Source: Lepidostoma basale (taxonomy: Eukaryota > Arthropoda > Insecta > Trichoptera > Lepidostomatidae). From it: DNA of 64,000 bases. The translations under genes were made by a program, and so were the position numbers. A model generated the notes under the pieces. It searched no databases. It was not told the origin of the DNA and saw only the letters and a program-made list of their open reading frames with translations. The DNA lies in contig JAHDVF020000881.1 of assembly GCA_022606425.2 (NCBI GenBank), positions 186,001-250,000 of the forward strand, given 5' to 3'. Of this stretch, positions 54,831 through 64,000 are shown in pieces; positions within the stretch are counted from its first letter, which is position 1, and each line of letters opens with the position of its first letter.

Positions 54831-54964
54831 AATTATAGGTTAAAGGTAACCGTGTATCACCTTGCTACAGTTTATTAAATATAATTTAATATAGACAAAA
54901 GGCGTTTTCGCAATTTTGTCTTCGTAAAATGAGACGTACAAAAATAATAGGAAATTCTTATTCT

Positions 54965-55210
54965 TCTTGAAGTGTCATGTCAAGTCCCCGATTTTGGCTA
55001 TCAGCCTAACGTAGGTTTGTCTATCCTGTGCCAGGCGGGTCATACCTACTAATGTCCTGGGGAGTTTGCCTCGATTGGTTTCTCCTTGCCTTCTCTGGAT
55101 GGTTTTCTGTAGGGGTTTCCTTCTCTTAGCTGGGGTTATCCAGTTATATGGCGCTGAAAATTCGCCATTCACCATCTCTCTATCTGGTATGACAGTGGTC
55201 ACATTGCCAG
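54965..55210 (-). pseudogene. Possible non-LTR C-terminal fragment
   Basis: Minus frame of 75 codons ending GKLPRTLVGMTRLAQDRQTY and VRLIAKIGDLT. The RLAQDRQ-Y/W block is common in non-LTR C-termini, but the N-terminal half (NGEFSAPYNWITPAKRR) is not recognised. Weak call. Confidence 0.35.
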
Positions 55211-56319
55211 GGGTTCACGGGGCCTGAGAAACCACTCGAGGAGGCTAGAGTGTTGGACTTGGTAGTAGTGTTGCTGGTGTTGTTGCAACACGGCAAATTA
55301 CAATATTTTTAGGGGCATAATTTCTAGCAAAGCAAACTCCATCGTAGCTAATAGAAAATTACAACTTTGAAAAACAGAGTAAAATTATGGATTTAAAAAT
55401 ATATTTTTTCAAGCAAGAAATATTATTTAACTTATTGAAAGTTAAGACATTAACACTGTGGAATTCTATAGTAATATACTTTGGGAATAAAAAAACCGTG
55501 TTTAATCCACTATTTTTTTTATAAAAAATATAACTTAAACTAAACAAAGAATGACTAATAAAAAACGCATTTAAAATTCGATACAATAATTCAAATTTAA
55601 CCTGGGCTATTTGTTATAAGTAGGTACTAACAATTATTTTTTAACAGTAAGAAATAATAAATAATATTAAATATTATTAATACATGATGATAATATAATT
55701 TAGAAAAAAATGAAATTTAGAAAAAACATACGAGTACATAATATTTTATATTAAAAAAAATAGGGGATTAAACAAAGATTTTTAATTCCCAAAGTAAATA
55801 TTATTTAGCCTTGTATTTTTAAAACATATAAAACTATACGCTCAACATTAAATCAATGGACAACATTCGACAAGCCTATTATTATTATTGTATACGAGTA
55901 TGTGATAAAAAATGTATTGAAAGATTATGCTATTCAAAACAAGGCATACTAGCTATTTTGAAGTTTAAAATGATTGTGCGCTGATACTAAAAAAAAAACG
56001 ATAGTTTCATCATATAAAACGACAAACGAAGGTTCAATTGATTTGATTAAACTCGTACATTATGCTTGGATATAAAATAATGTTTACACTAGCTTTTCAT
56101 AAAGCATATCGGTTTATATTGATTCCTAAAATAGATGGGACTAGAACGTTTCCATAACAACACTGATAATTATAAGCTGGTTTGTCCACCGAGAGGGATC
56201 ACAATAAAACACATGCTCTGAAATCAGAACGATTAATATATGTATTATAGCTTCCTGAATACCCGGTACACATACTAGTGATCTGATATTATCAACTAGC
56301 ATCAAATGGAATGCAGAAA
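55211..56319. other. AT-rich DNA with a decayed family H1 foldback
   Basis: Outer H1 sequences are inverted around 55455-55525 (ATACTTTGGGAATAAAAAAA, GTTTAATCCAC) and 55755-55800 (GGATTAAACAAAG, TTAATTCCCAAAGTAAATA). The ribozyme-like centre has been lost or replaced. The remainder is AT-rich. Confidence 0.45.
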
Positions 56320-56555
56320 ATGGACCGCTTCACCAATCTATCCTGACATACTTCTCGCACCTCGACTAGTATAACATGGCCGCCTTTAAGTAATTGATTA
56401 ATTTGGTCATGCTATGTTTTCCTTGACCTCCTTCAAATTGTTTTGTCATTCAAACTCTTATACATATATATTTTTGAAATTCTTCCCCCACCCATTTGTT
56501 CCATATTTCCAAACCACCTTTTCAACCCTTTCCTAATTTTATATACTATAAAAAA
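56320..56555 (-). pseudogene. RTE-like family A, divergent subfamily, degraded
   Basis: On the plus strand one reads TATCCTGACATACTTCTC, AACATGGCCGCCTTTAAGTA ATTGATTAATTTGGTCATG and CATTTGTTCCATATTTCC, in the order of 15411-15702. Deletions remove the RACM block. Minus-strand frame lost. Confidence 0.6.
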
Positions 56556-57239
56556 TAACTTACACGTGGAAAAAATATATATTAAATTTAATGTTATATT
56601 TTTATCATAAACATGTTAAATTTAAGCGCCATCTTCTATGTAATTATTAGAAACATTGTCAAATATAATATCACAAATCCGCAAATTGATAAGACATCTT
56701 CATTGTTTTTTTGGAGAAGATTCATTACAAATAAGTTTCAATTGTCAATTTATTTTAAATTCCTTAACATAACAGGGCATCACCAAATTGCTGATGACTA
56801 CAGAAAACAATTTTAAACACAAAGAGGATACAGAAAAAATAGAAAATTATTTAGAAAATAGAAATAATACAAATAGGTTTTATTATTATAAAAACCAGTG
56901 AAACAAAAACCAACATACTACATAAGAGATAGATGTTTTCTGAGGATGGCCTCACTATCGTGAAAAATGTCCAAATCCGAAGAGATGATGGATATAAGAA
57001 TTGTTTTTGCTATGATTCAATAGAACTGCAAATTACTGAATTCATTAGCGATAAGAAAATGATATAAACATCGGAAGCTTTTAGTACTTCTCATCGATTT
57101 GATGATACTAGAAGCTTTAATTAAAAATGAAAATACTCGTACTTCAAATTTAACGAGTTTTTTCTATGAGATGTTTCATGAGATGTTTTCTATGAGATGT
57201 TTTCATGTTTGATAGCATCAATTTTGGACCTATTTGATG
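56556..57239. other. AT-rich DNA; one repeated 75-bp block
   Basis: 56935-57012 resembles 61135-61210 (TTTTCTGAGGATGGCCTCAC and CCGAAGAGATG in common). Its class is unknown. The rest is AT-rich. Confidence 0.4.
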
Positions 57240-57445
57240 TTTTGAATGTGGAGAAAACGAGGTTTTGAACCAGTCTCATCTTGGTCTTGTTAGAGATATT
57301 TTTGTCTTGCCATATCTTGGTGAGCTCATGGCTCATGGCTCATTTGGGTTCTGCGTTGAATCTATTACTCTCGCATCTCCCCATGTCCAGTTATCAGTGA
57401 TCCAAGATAGACAAATTCATTTAAAATTTCCTAATCTTAAAGAAG
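57240..57445 (-). pseudogene. Non-LTR reverse transcriptase fragment, family X
   Basis: Minus strand in two frames: NEFVYLGSLITGHGEMRE (about 57425-57372), and LAKIWQDKNISNKTKMRLVQ with NLVFSTF (57320-57240). YLGS-IT followed by K-W-D-IS--TK-RLV---VF is the RT thumb and connection region of RTE-like proteins. A frameshift and a gap lie between the blocks. Confidence 0.65.
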
Positions 57446-58727
57446 GCCAGTGTTTGTGAGTTGGTTAGCTCTGTTTATTATTATTATCCTTGTTTTATAT
57501 CAGTTAAACCTAAATCCCACCAGCTCACTTTCCCTTTCGATTCTTCCGATAAGTTCTGCGAGTTCACTTTTTAAGAACGCATATCATAATATTTTTAAAC
57601 TTAGGAAAAAACTTTGTTTAATCCACAAATTATTAAAGGAATATTAATGAACATACTATTTTTTCTGAGATGGCTCACCATTGTATTGAATTTGACCATT
57701 GTTTCGATAAAAATGATACAAAATTTCCATACAGTTAACAATAGAAATAAATTAAACAAACTTAAAAATTTTGAAATTCTTAAGTCGGTGAAATTGGGTG
57801 AAAACATAATTAATAATCAGATTCCTCCTTTTACTCCTATCTCCATAAATTCTTTGTCTACATTTAATCGTCCAAGCTCCTTTTCCCAATCAAATGCAAA
57901 TAAATAATTTATTATAATAATTTCTGTATAAATTATGTCTTTTCATATGTACCTACTAGTATGTTTTTTCTAAATTACATTTTTTTTTATGTTATCATCA
58001 TGTATTATTATTATTATTATAAAATGTTAAAAAAATAATTATTAGTACTTATAACAAATAGCCCAGGTTAATATTTAAATTTTATTTATTGTATTGAATT
58101 TTTAATGCGTTTTTATATTAGTCTTTCTTTGTTTAGTTTTTATTATATTTTTACACCTAAAGATGGAGGTTTCCTCCGAAACATGTTGTGTTTTTTAAAT
58201 ATTTTTTAGATAATTACTGGATTAAACAATGTTATATTCAACTTCCTAAGTATGTTACTATGGAATTCCACAAGGTGTTCCTTAGTGTACCTTAGTGTTC
58301 AATAAGTTCATAAGGAATAAAAAACGCGTATGTGAAGCTCACAGAGAATATTAATTTGTGCACTATTTCAGTTTAGCGTTAAATCTGTAATATCGTGTGA
58401 ATTCGTATGTATAATCTGGTGTTGCACATTCAAAATGGTTCGTTCCATAGACACATTAACCGATTGAAGCTGGTATCTAATAGAATTGCAGTCACGTGAC
58501 TAGCTTCGGCTAAATTAACGTTTTGCTGGAAACTATTCTACTCTGCCGTTTGAAAAGGGGATTTGATTTTATTTGCAGCAGAGCGTATAGAACTGTTAAC
58601 TGGATTTTACATTTCAACGGATTTTTGAATAGATTGTGAAAGTTTTGGTTAACTACAAATGGTTATTTTTTTATACAATATATATACATATATTCATAAT
58701 GATACGTATATAACTCACAAATTTATT
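57446..58727. other. Family H1 element with AT-rich filling, then single-copy DNA
   Basis: The H1 outer sequence AAAACTTTGTTTAATCCACAAATTATTAAA (57608-57637) is inverted relative to CTGGATTAAACAATGTTATA (58218-58237). The ribozyme-like motif is at 58153-58191, and the family end TATGGAATTCCACAAGGTG at 58258. 97- and 68-codon frames between them (57601-57907) are AT-driven. 58300-58727 is unique. Confidence 0.5.
58153..58191 (+). ncRNA. Hammerhead-like motif, family H1, one core change
   Basis: ACAC, CTAAAGA (G5 to A), extra T, GGAGG-TTT-CCTCC, GAAAC, ATGT, T, GTGT. Stems I and II are identical to the copy at 30796 but in opposite orientation. G5 is essential in hammerheads, so this copy should be dead. 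Confidence 0.45.
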
Positions 58728-58805
58728 ACAATTACTATTTTGTTGAATCGCTCTTAACATCATTACAGAGTGAGCCACATCGATGTAAAGGTAATACTAT
58801 CATAT
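58728..58805 (-). repeat. tRNA-derived SINE 3' fragment
   Basis: Minus-strand tail end only: TACATCGATGTGGCTCACTC, TAATGATGTTAAGAGCGATTC and the start of an ATT-type tail. The head is missing. Confidence 0.55.
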
Positions 58806-59026
58806 TATTTGCATGACTTATACTTATTTCTACTTTAAATAGTTTAACAAATATAAAAATAATCAAATGTTGAATTTTAAAAATGTTTCGTCCAAAATAA
58901 AGAAGAACCCTGATATATAAACAGGTATTTCATTACATCATTGAAAAGTTTAAAACCTTTTTTTTATTATGTCGAAGGTAAAGATTTACTATTTTTTGGA
59001 AATTGTGCAATAAAAGTGTTATAAAG

Positions 59027-59105
59027 ATAATAATGAAAGGTTCATTAAGATGGTTTGGACATATTGAAATAATGTATTAAGAAAGAATGGTAAAAAAGTA
59101 TAAAT
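59027..59105 (+). pseudogene. RTE-like family A internal fragment
   Basis: Encodes IMKGSLRWFGHIEIMY, then a stop and ERMVKKYK. Cut at both ends. It abuts a reversed GTTA tail (59106), so a second element inserted here. Confidence 0.7.
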
Positions 59106-59161
59106 AACTAACTAACCATAACGCGATTTCCCCTGAGGGGAAACTGGTGTGATGGTTAGTT
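59106..59161. repeat. Palindrome made of two opposed family A ends
   Basis: AACTAACTAACCATAACGCG on the left and the inverse TGTGATGGTTAGTT on the right meet at CCCCTGAGGGG. The terminal bases of family A are present tail-to-tail in both orientations within 56 bases. A similar arrangement occurs at 62476-62606. Confidence 0.75.
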
Positions 59162-59428
59162 CCGAGGGACAGACAGATAGGAAAGATTTCCACTTTGTTT
59201 TATCCTGACATAAATCTCGCGCATCTTCTACATGCATACATCGTGACATGCACGCTCGTCGATTATTCCTACTGCGAACATGGCAGCCTTTCAGTAATTG
59301 ATTAATTTGGTCATGCCTTGTTTTCTTCGACCTTTCTCAATTTTTTTCTATTCACATTACCTGTTTTATCTTTTAATCTTTTTAACTAGTCTTCCTTCAT
59401 CCATTCGTTCCATATGTCCAAACAGTAT
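59162..59428 (-). pseudogene. RTE-like family A, divergent subfamily
   Basis: Minus-strand order: CCATTCGTTCCATATGTCCA (on the plus), GGTCATGCC, GCAGCCTTTCAGTAATTGAT, TGACATGCACGCTCGTCGAT and TTTTATCCTGACATAAATCTCGC. The frame is broken. It belongs with 15411-15702 and 56320-56555. Confidence 0.75.
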
Positions 59429-59514
59429 TATCTTAGAATGAAAAATTCCCTTTCTTAAAATTATTTATCATGCATTTATCCGCCTTATATTATTTTCTTA
59501 CTATTCTTACATGC

Positions 59515-59765
59515 CTTTAAAAAAGTATATGCTAACGATGTTAACGGAACTCAAAATAGAAGAAGACCGAGGAAAACGTAGCATGATCAAATAATCTAAT
59601 ATTAAATGTCGGCCACGCAAGGAGTTGGAGAAATTGACGTACGTGCATTAGAAGATGTATGAAGGTTGAGAAATCGAGAGAAGTATGTTAGGAAAGAACA
59701 GTGTGGGGGTCCAATCTTTCTGCCTACCTATTTGGTGAGGCGGCGTGATGGTTAGTTAGTTTACT
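59515..59765 (+). pseudogene. RTE-like family A 3' fragment
   Basis: From KVYANDVNGTQNRRRPRKT (frame broken after RKT-SMIK) to GGCGTGATGGTTAGTTAG. The CMNVEEA block is partly lost. A 75-codon antisense frame over its end (59951-59724) is not a gene. Confidence 0.8.
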
Positions 59766-60235
59766 ATTTTTTCTTGGTAGGTTTTCTTCAGATTCTACCC
59801 GATTATTAAGAGATTTTCCACAAGATTTCCTCAATGGCCGCGGTTTTCCGTTATTCGTCGTTCTTTTGCGATTCCCAAGCTTGTCGGTATACATAAATAC
59901 CATTCTTTGTGGAAGCTCCTGAGTTATGTAACACTCTTGGGCAGCAGCCAATAGTATTCACGATGTAATATAACAATACGTATAATTCCGCGGGTACGTA
60001 CACGGCACTAGGTTTCGAAATTAATGATTTTCCCCAAAAGGAATTATTTTATATTTTCAAGAACTTTTTCGTTAAATTATAACCCTCGAAACTTTCCTAA
60101 CATTATTTCATTTTCCTTCTTGAAACGTTTCGAAATGTAATCAAACCCCATAACTTCATTATTATTATTCTTCACTTAAACTTATTATTCTTCGTTACTC
60201 AAAAATTTGTTAGCAAAATTGATTTAAAAAAATAA
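59766..60235. other. Single-copy DNA
   Basis: Somewhat GC-richer at 59770-59960. No gene recognised. Confidence 0.4.
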
Positions 60236-60912
60236 TTATTAGTAGTTGAGTTCGTGTATTTAGGTAGTATGTTAACAAGAGATGGGTGAGTGGAGAGGGA
60301 TATTGAAAGAAGGGTTGGGGCAGGCAACAAAGTGAATGGTGCACTTAAAGTTGTCATCGCAAACAAAAACCTATCCAAAAAAACTAGAATGGCAGTGCAC
60401 AATGGTGTTCTTCTACTGACCCTTATGTATGGAAGCGAAGCATGGAACTGGCAAAGGAAAGACGAAAGTAGAATAAATGCAGTAGAAATGAGATCTCTTA
60501 GACGAATGTGTGGATATTCTGTGTATGATAGAGTGTCGAATGAAAATATAAGAAGTGAATGCGGTGCGAATGATGGTGTCATGAACAAAAATAATGAAAG
60601 GATCATTAAGATGGTTTGGACATATGGAAAGAATGAATGAAGAAAGAATGGTAAAAAAATTATATGTTAATGATGTAAATGGAACCAGAAATAGAGGAAG
60701 ACCGAGGAAAACGTGGCACGATCAAATAAATCAAATATGGAATGTCGGCCATGTGAGGAGTCAGAGAAATCGACGCGCGTGCATGACACGATGTATGAAT
60801 GTTGAGGAAGCGAGAGAAATATGTCAGGAAAGAAAAGTGTGGCAGTCCATTCTTTCTGCCTACCCCTTCGCGGAGACGGCGTGATGGTTAGTTAGTTAGT
60901 TAGTTAGTTATT
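60236..60912 (+). pseudogene. RTE-like family A, well-preserved 3' part
   Basis: The frame opens with VEFVYLGSMLTRDG, has a stop at 60288-60290 (a CGA to TGA change when compared with 46785), and continues VERDIERRVGAGNKVNGALK to VMNK. One extra A at about 60590 then shifts the frame to KGSLRWFGHMERMNEERMVK, RPRKTWHDQINQIWNVGHV and WQSILSAYPFAETA. The tail has five GTTA units (60888-60909). With one stop and one insertion over about 215 codons it is a young copy. Confidence 0.93.
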
Positions 60913-61265
60913 ATTTTTAATACATTTTTTTTTAAATATGAATATGACTGAATAACATTTTCCAATTAATTTATAATTACATTAAAAAAAAATAATAAGA
61001 TAAATGTTTGAATAAAGAAGTAAAAAAAAAACAACAATGTAAGAAAAAACACAAGATAATAAAATAAAGAAGGAAAAATAAATAAAAAGAACGTGAGAAG
61101 CAAATATCAATTCAATAAATTAAATAAAAGATAAATGCTTTCTGAGGGTAGCCTCACACTCATGAAAGATGTCCACATCCGAAGAGATGCGGTTAAGAAG
61201 AATTATTGCCCTGCCTATGGGCATTACCTTAGGTAGATTGGTTCTACACATTGGATTTAAAATAC
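60913..61265. other. A-rich DNA and a short repeated block
   Basis: 60950-61110 is A-rich with AATAAA-type runs. 61135-61210 is the partner of the block at 56935-57012. A minus frame (61302-61120) reads MPIGRAIILLNRISSDVDIF across it, without a recognised domain. Confidence 0.4.
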
Positions 61266-61412
61266 TGTTTTTTCCACTTTGAGAATATTTTTCTCTCGAC
61301 ATGTTTCGAAGGCTTTACACCTTCATCAGGAGAACGATATAAACGTAAGAGTTTAAATAGTTTCGAAACATGTCGAGAAAAATAAACTCAAAAGTGGAAA
61401 AACAGCGTTTTA
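61266..61412. repeat. Family H2 foldback with hammerhead-like motif
   Basis: Arms GTTTTTTCCACTTTGAGAAT (61266-61285) and its partner AACTCAAAAGTGGAAAAAC (61390-61408). The left arm holds a motif (61298-61329, minus) with CTGATGAAGG, stem GAAGG/CCTTC, GAAAC, ATGT, C and the flank pairing TTCTC/GAGAG. Compared with 4528, three bases are missing between CTGAT and the stem, which overlaps G8 and A9. Confidence 0.6.
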
Positions 61413-62184
61413 AATCATAAAAAATTCGTCAACAAAATAATAATTTTATAAAATCTGATAATGATAAGAAATTCAAATCTCAGTCCAAAAGAGACACCTT
61501 TCACACGTTCGAGCGTACACTTTGTTCTGGGTAAGAATAGTACAAAAGCAATTTGACCGGATTCATATTTAATCGCTTTAAGGGTAGACGCAAGAAAACG
61601 GTTTCCTTTACTACTATTAATAACCATTCAAGGAACAAAAAACCAACCAACAATGCGGTGGAGCCACCCTTTCAGATACGCGCACCGCAGATGTCCCCTA
61701 TGTCGTGAACATAATGGAAGACCGTACAATCTTATTTTCTCGACTCTGAGAACTCCCTAGTGATTATCATATGGAAACTACACATATGTAGATGTACGAA
61801 ATGGAAATAGAGGAAAAAGTATTCTTGAAGAATGGGTTAAACATTCATATACCGGTCAAAGCTGAGTTATAATATTCATATGTATGGATCAATGAATTTC
61901 ATGTTTTTTTTTCCAAGCTACAGAAAATAAGTTATTCTAGATCATAGGTTCCCAATATTTTCTGGACTACCGTTTCATTTTAAAGAAAACAAATGCCATC
62001 GACCCCTCTCAATTACGAAAATACGACCAAATATTAAGAAAAACGGTTTAATCACGCATTATCTCATTATTTTATGTCAAAGCAAATAGTTTCGTGTTGG
62101 AAAAAATCTCATAAAATTCTATATTACTCGTATATCTGTTCAAATTTATATCACTGTTTTAATATTACAATTATTATTTTTCAC
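61413..62184. other. Single-copy DNA
   Basis: No gene or repeat recognised. Confidence 0.45.
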
Positions 62185-62350
62185 TTTTTGATACAATAAT
62201 TTTGCGACAGCTATTATGCCAACCGATGTAAGCATCATCAGCTGTCAGCTGTAATGTGAAACAGCTGTCATTTTAACAGTGTTACGAGTATAAAATTTAG
62301 CAGTTTATATAATGTTAAAGTATCATAGTGTTTCGGCCAAAACAATGGAC
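62185..62350. repeat. Family F repeat, copy 5, degraded
   Basis: ATTTTGCGACAGCTATTATGCCAACCGATG and GCATCATCAGCTGTCAGCTG on the left, AAACAGCTGTCATTTTAACA on the right, then the tag ATCATAGTGTTTCGGCC (62320-62336). The right half has lost the stem. Confidence 0.6.
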
Positions 62351-62475
62351 CATATAATATTACAGTTTAAAATTTATATTTGTTTTTATACATAAAATTT
62401 AAATTCTAGCAATATCAAATAAGATTGAATAATCGATGTGTGCGCGGGAGATGCCTAATGGTGGCGATGAGGTTC

Positions 62476-62606
62476 GCAACCCATCACACCGCGTCTCCCG
62501 CGGGCGAAAAGAGAAGGATGGAGTGCCGCATCGGTTAAAGTGTGGCAGTCCATTTTTTCTGCCTACCCTTTCGGGGAGACGGCGTGATGGTTAGTTAGTT
62601 AGTCAA
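62476..62606. pseudogene. Tail-to-tail family A 3' ends
   Basis: Minus end: CCCATCACACCGCGTCTCCC and AGAAGGATGGAGTGCCGCA (62478-62527). Plus end: AGTGTGGCAGTCCATTTTTT, GGGGAGACGGCGTGATGG and three GTTA units (62538-62604). Two 3' termini of the same family face away from each other across 10 bases. 62430-62520 is unusually GC-rich for the window. Confidence 0.7.
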
Positions 62607-62639
62607 ATAAGATATAATATCAAATCTCGGTACGGTTAA

Positions 62640-62970
62640 GACGAAAAGCAATGATATGCGCGTGAAGTTGGAACACAGAGCTCAAAAAGGCCTACGTGCT
62701 GCAGCCTCCTTGAAGGCGTTCCTAAATTTCAAGCTTCTATCCAGAAACACATATGGTGATATATGGTTGTTACTCTTAATAAATACAAAAGAAACTCTTG
62801 GAAAACCTAAACAGCGCCTAATGATTAATGTTCTGGCTTATCTGGTTGGGCGAATCGGACTTATAAAAATGGTTTAATTGGAAGATCGAGGAGCTTGGTG
62901 GAAAATCATCAAGGAAACTAAAAATCTTCAAAAGTTGCATGGCTTAATGAAGTCAGTAGGAATATCTCAA
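62640..62970 (+). pseudogene. Non-LTR retrotransposon 3' fragment, family S copy 2
   Basis: A plus frame from 62656 reads VKLEHRAQKGLRAAASLKAF, LLSRNTYG, KETLGKPKQRLMINVLAYLV and GRIGLIKMV, then a stop. It continues in frame as LEDRGAWWKIIKETKNLQKL. The last part equals 54670-54830. The stop at 62875 kills the frame. Confidence 0.6.
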
Positions 62971-63479
62971 ACATAAATAAGAAACATTTTTTCTTTAACT
63001 AACATTACAGATGCATATTTTTACAAATATATTCTTTCAACGTGGAAAAAACAGTGTTTATCATTCCTTTATTTATTATAATCACTCTTTCAATTTGGTA
63101 TCCTTTCAAAGATGGCTTTAAAATGAAAGCGTGTTTTACTAACATATAAAATGGTTATCTTACGAGCCATTAAGAACAAAGCGCTCTGCATAATTTATGT
63201 GGTGATAATTACATGAAAAAAACCACTAAGCCCACTCTGTATGAAAAAACCTTCGACCCGTTTACAATATCAAGTTAAGATATGAATAAACATCACCATT
63301 TTTATAAACTTAAGGCATATAATTCTGAGATAATCTACATTTCATACTTCATTTTTCAAATTTGACAATTATAAATTCTCTTTCTTGTCCAAAAAAATTG
63401 GCCGAAGGCCGCTAGGACCTTTTGTGTAGAGTTTACCGCTTCTTTCGATGTAGACCCCAGCTGTCTTTTCATCTTTTGG
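62971..63479. other. Single-copy DNA
   Basis: No repeat or gene recognised up to 63360. 63369-63479 may extend the next element. Confidence 0.4.
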
Positions 63480-63605
63480 GGGGTCTTCCATGCATCCTTC
63501 TTCGTAATTGTGACGACGACATTCAAATTCCATCACCTGTTCAATGGGTGTATTTTTATAGGATAGTTTACATCCAGGTTGTTTTGAGAATATCAAGCAT
63601 TCAAT
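63480..63605 (-). pseudogene. Non-LTR reverse transcriptase scrap, family Z
   Basis: Minus strand reads LIFSKQPGCKLSYKNTPIEQ and VMEFEC, matching the K-M-ISK......-G--IEQV-EF-YLG block downstream of the YADD motif in many non-LTR RTs (family knowledge). The following YLG is mutated and the rest is unreadable. Confidence 0.55.
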
Positions 63606-63618
63606 TTCAGTTCAATTG

Positions 63619-64000
63619 CTAACTAACTAACTTACCATCACGCCGTCTCCCCGGAGGAGTAGGCAGAAAGAATGGAACGCCACACTGTTCTGTCCTGACA
63701 TACGCCTCTCGCTTCCTCTACATTCATACATCTTGTAATGCACGCACGTCGATTTTTCCGACTCCTCACGTGACCGACATTCAATATTTGATTGATTTGA
63801 TCGTGCCACGTTTTCCTCGGCCTTCCTCTATTTCTAGCTCCGTTCACGCCGTTTACATATAACTTCTTTACCATTCTGTCTTCACTCATTCTTTCCATGT
63901 GTCCAAACCATCTTAATGACCCTTTCCTTATTTGTTCATAACACTTTCATTCGCACCACATTCACTTCTTATACTTGCATTTGTCACTCTATCATAACAG
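63619..64000 (-). pseudogene. RTE-like family A, runs off the window
   Basis: The minus frame 63898-63638 is uninterrupted: MERMSEDRMVKKLYVNGVNG, ARNRGRPRKTWHDQINQILN, KNRRACITRCMNVEEARGVC, QDRTVWRSILSAYSSGETA. Upstream of 63898 (window end) it continues with small indels. The tail is a short GTTA run at 63619-63630. It belongs to the CQDRTVWRSI subfamily, like 39677-40090. Confidence 0.92.

Noticed and set aside
57614..57907. 97-codon open frame on the plus strand
   Set aside because: Asn/Lys/Ile-rich translation of AT-rich filling inside a family H1 element.
60199..60606. 135-codon open frame on the minus strand
   Set aside because: Antisense shadow of the well-preserved family A copy at 60236-60912. 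The same antisense pattern recurs at 28500 and 40382.

Overview
This window looks like nuclear intergenic or intronic DNA from an arthropod, most likely an insect. It is very AT-rich and no complete host gene was recognised. Almost everything identifiable is a transposable-element relic. The organism cannot be named from the sequence alone. The insect reading rests on the kinds of element present: 3' ends of RTE-like, CR1-like and other non-LTR retrotransposons, a Mos1-type mariner, and a tRNA-derived SINE.

Layout. (1) The dominant repeat is an RTE-like non-LTR retrotransposon, called family A here. It has about 26 mostly 5'-truncated fragments on both strands. Its 3' end carries a short run of GTTA units, and its C-terminal protein end has the GRPRKTWHDQINQ and CMNVEEAREICQ motifs. 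The longest copy (40091-42284, minus) still covers the reverse transcriptase. (2) At least eight other non-LTR 3' ends are present (515-860, 6440-6838, 13940-14310, 17503-17790, 20240-20810, 21781-22800, 49655-50020, 51480-52010 and others). (3) A mariner of 1275 bp with 31-bp inverted ends and a TA duplication (34255-35529) sits inside an older foldback element. (4) A tRNA-derived SINE of about 250 bp has four good copies and two fragments. (5) Several palindromic or MITE-like families occur, with at least two further small DNA elements (7496-7898 and 45928-46370).

The most interesting structure is a recurring RNA-like motif inside seven or more otherwise unrelated short repeat families. It reads CTGANGA, one extra base, a G-to-C closed stem-loop, GAAAC, a self-complementary hexamer or octamer, then a base that is not G in the well-preserved copies. 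Bases flanking the motif pair with each other, with 6-7 perfect pairs in the family at 19020-19330. This is the layout of a type I hammerhead ribozyme with a minimal stem III. Such ribozymes are known in Penelope-like retroelements and in animal retrozymes. No Penelope-type reverse transcriptase was recognised here, so these are probably non-autonomous.

No element appears intact enough to be active as read. Reading frames carry stops, single-base indels or truncations. The remaining stretches are AT-rich single-copy DNA with a few islands of higher GC and complexity that may be conserved non-coding DNA or exons of an unrecognised gene. The best exon-like candidate is 33511-33972 (minus).
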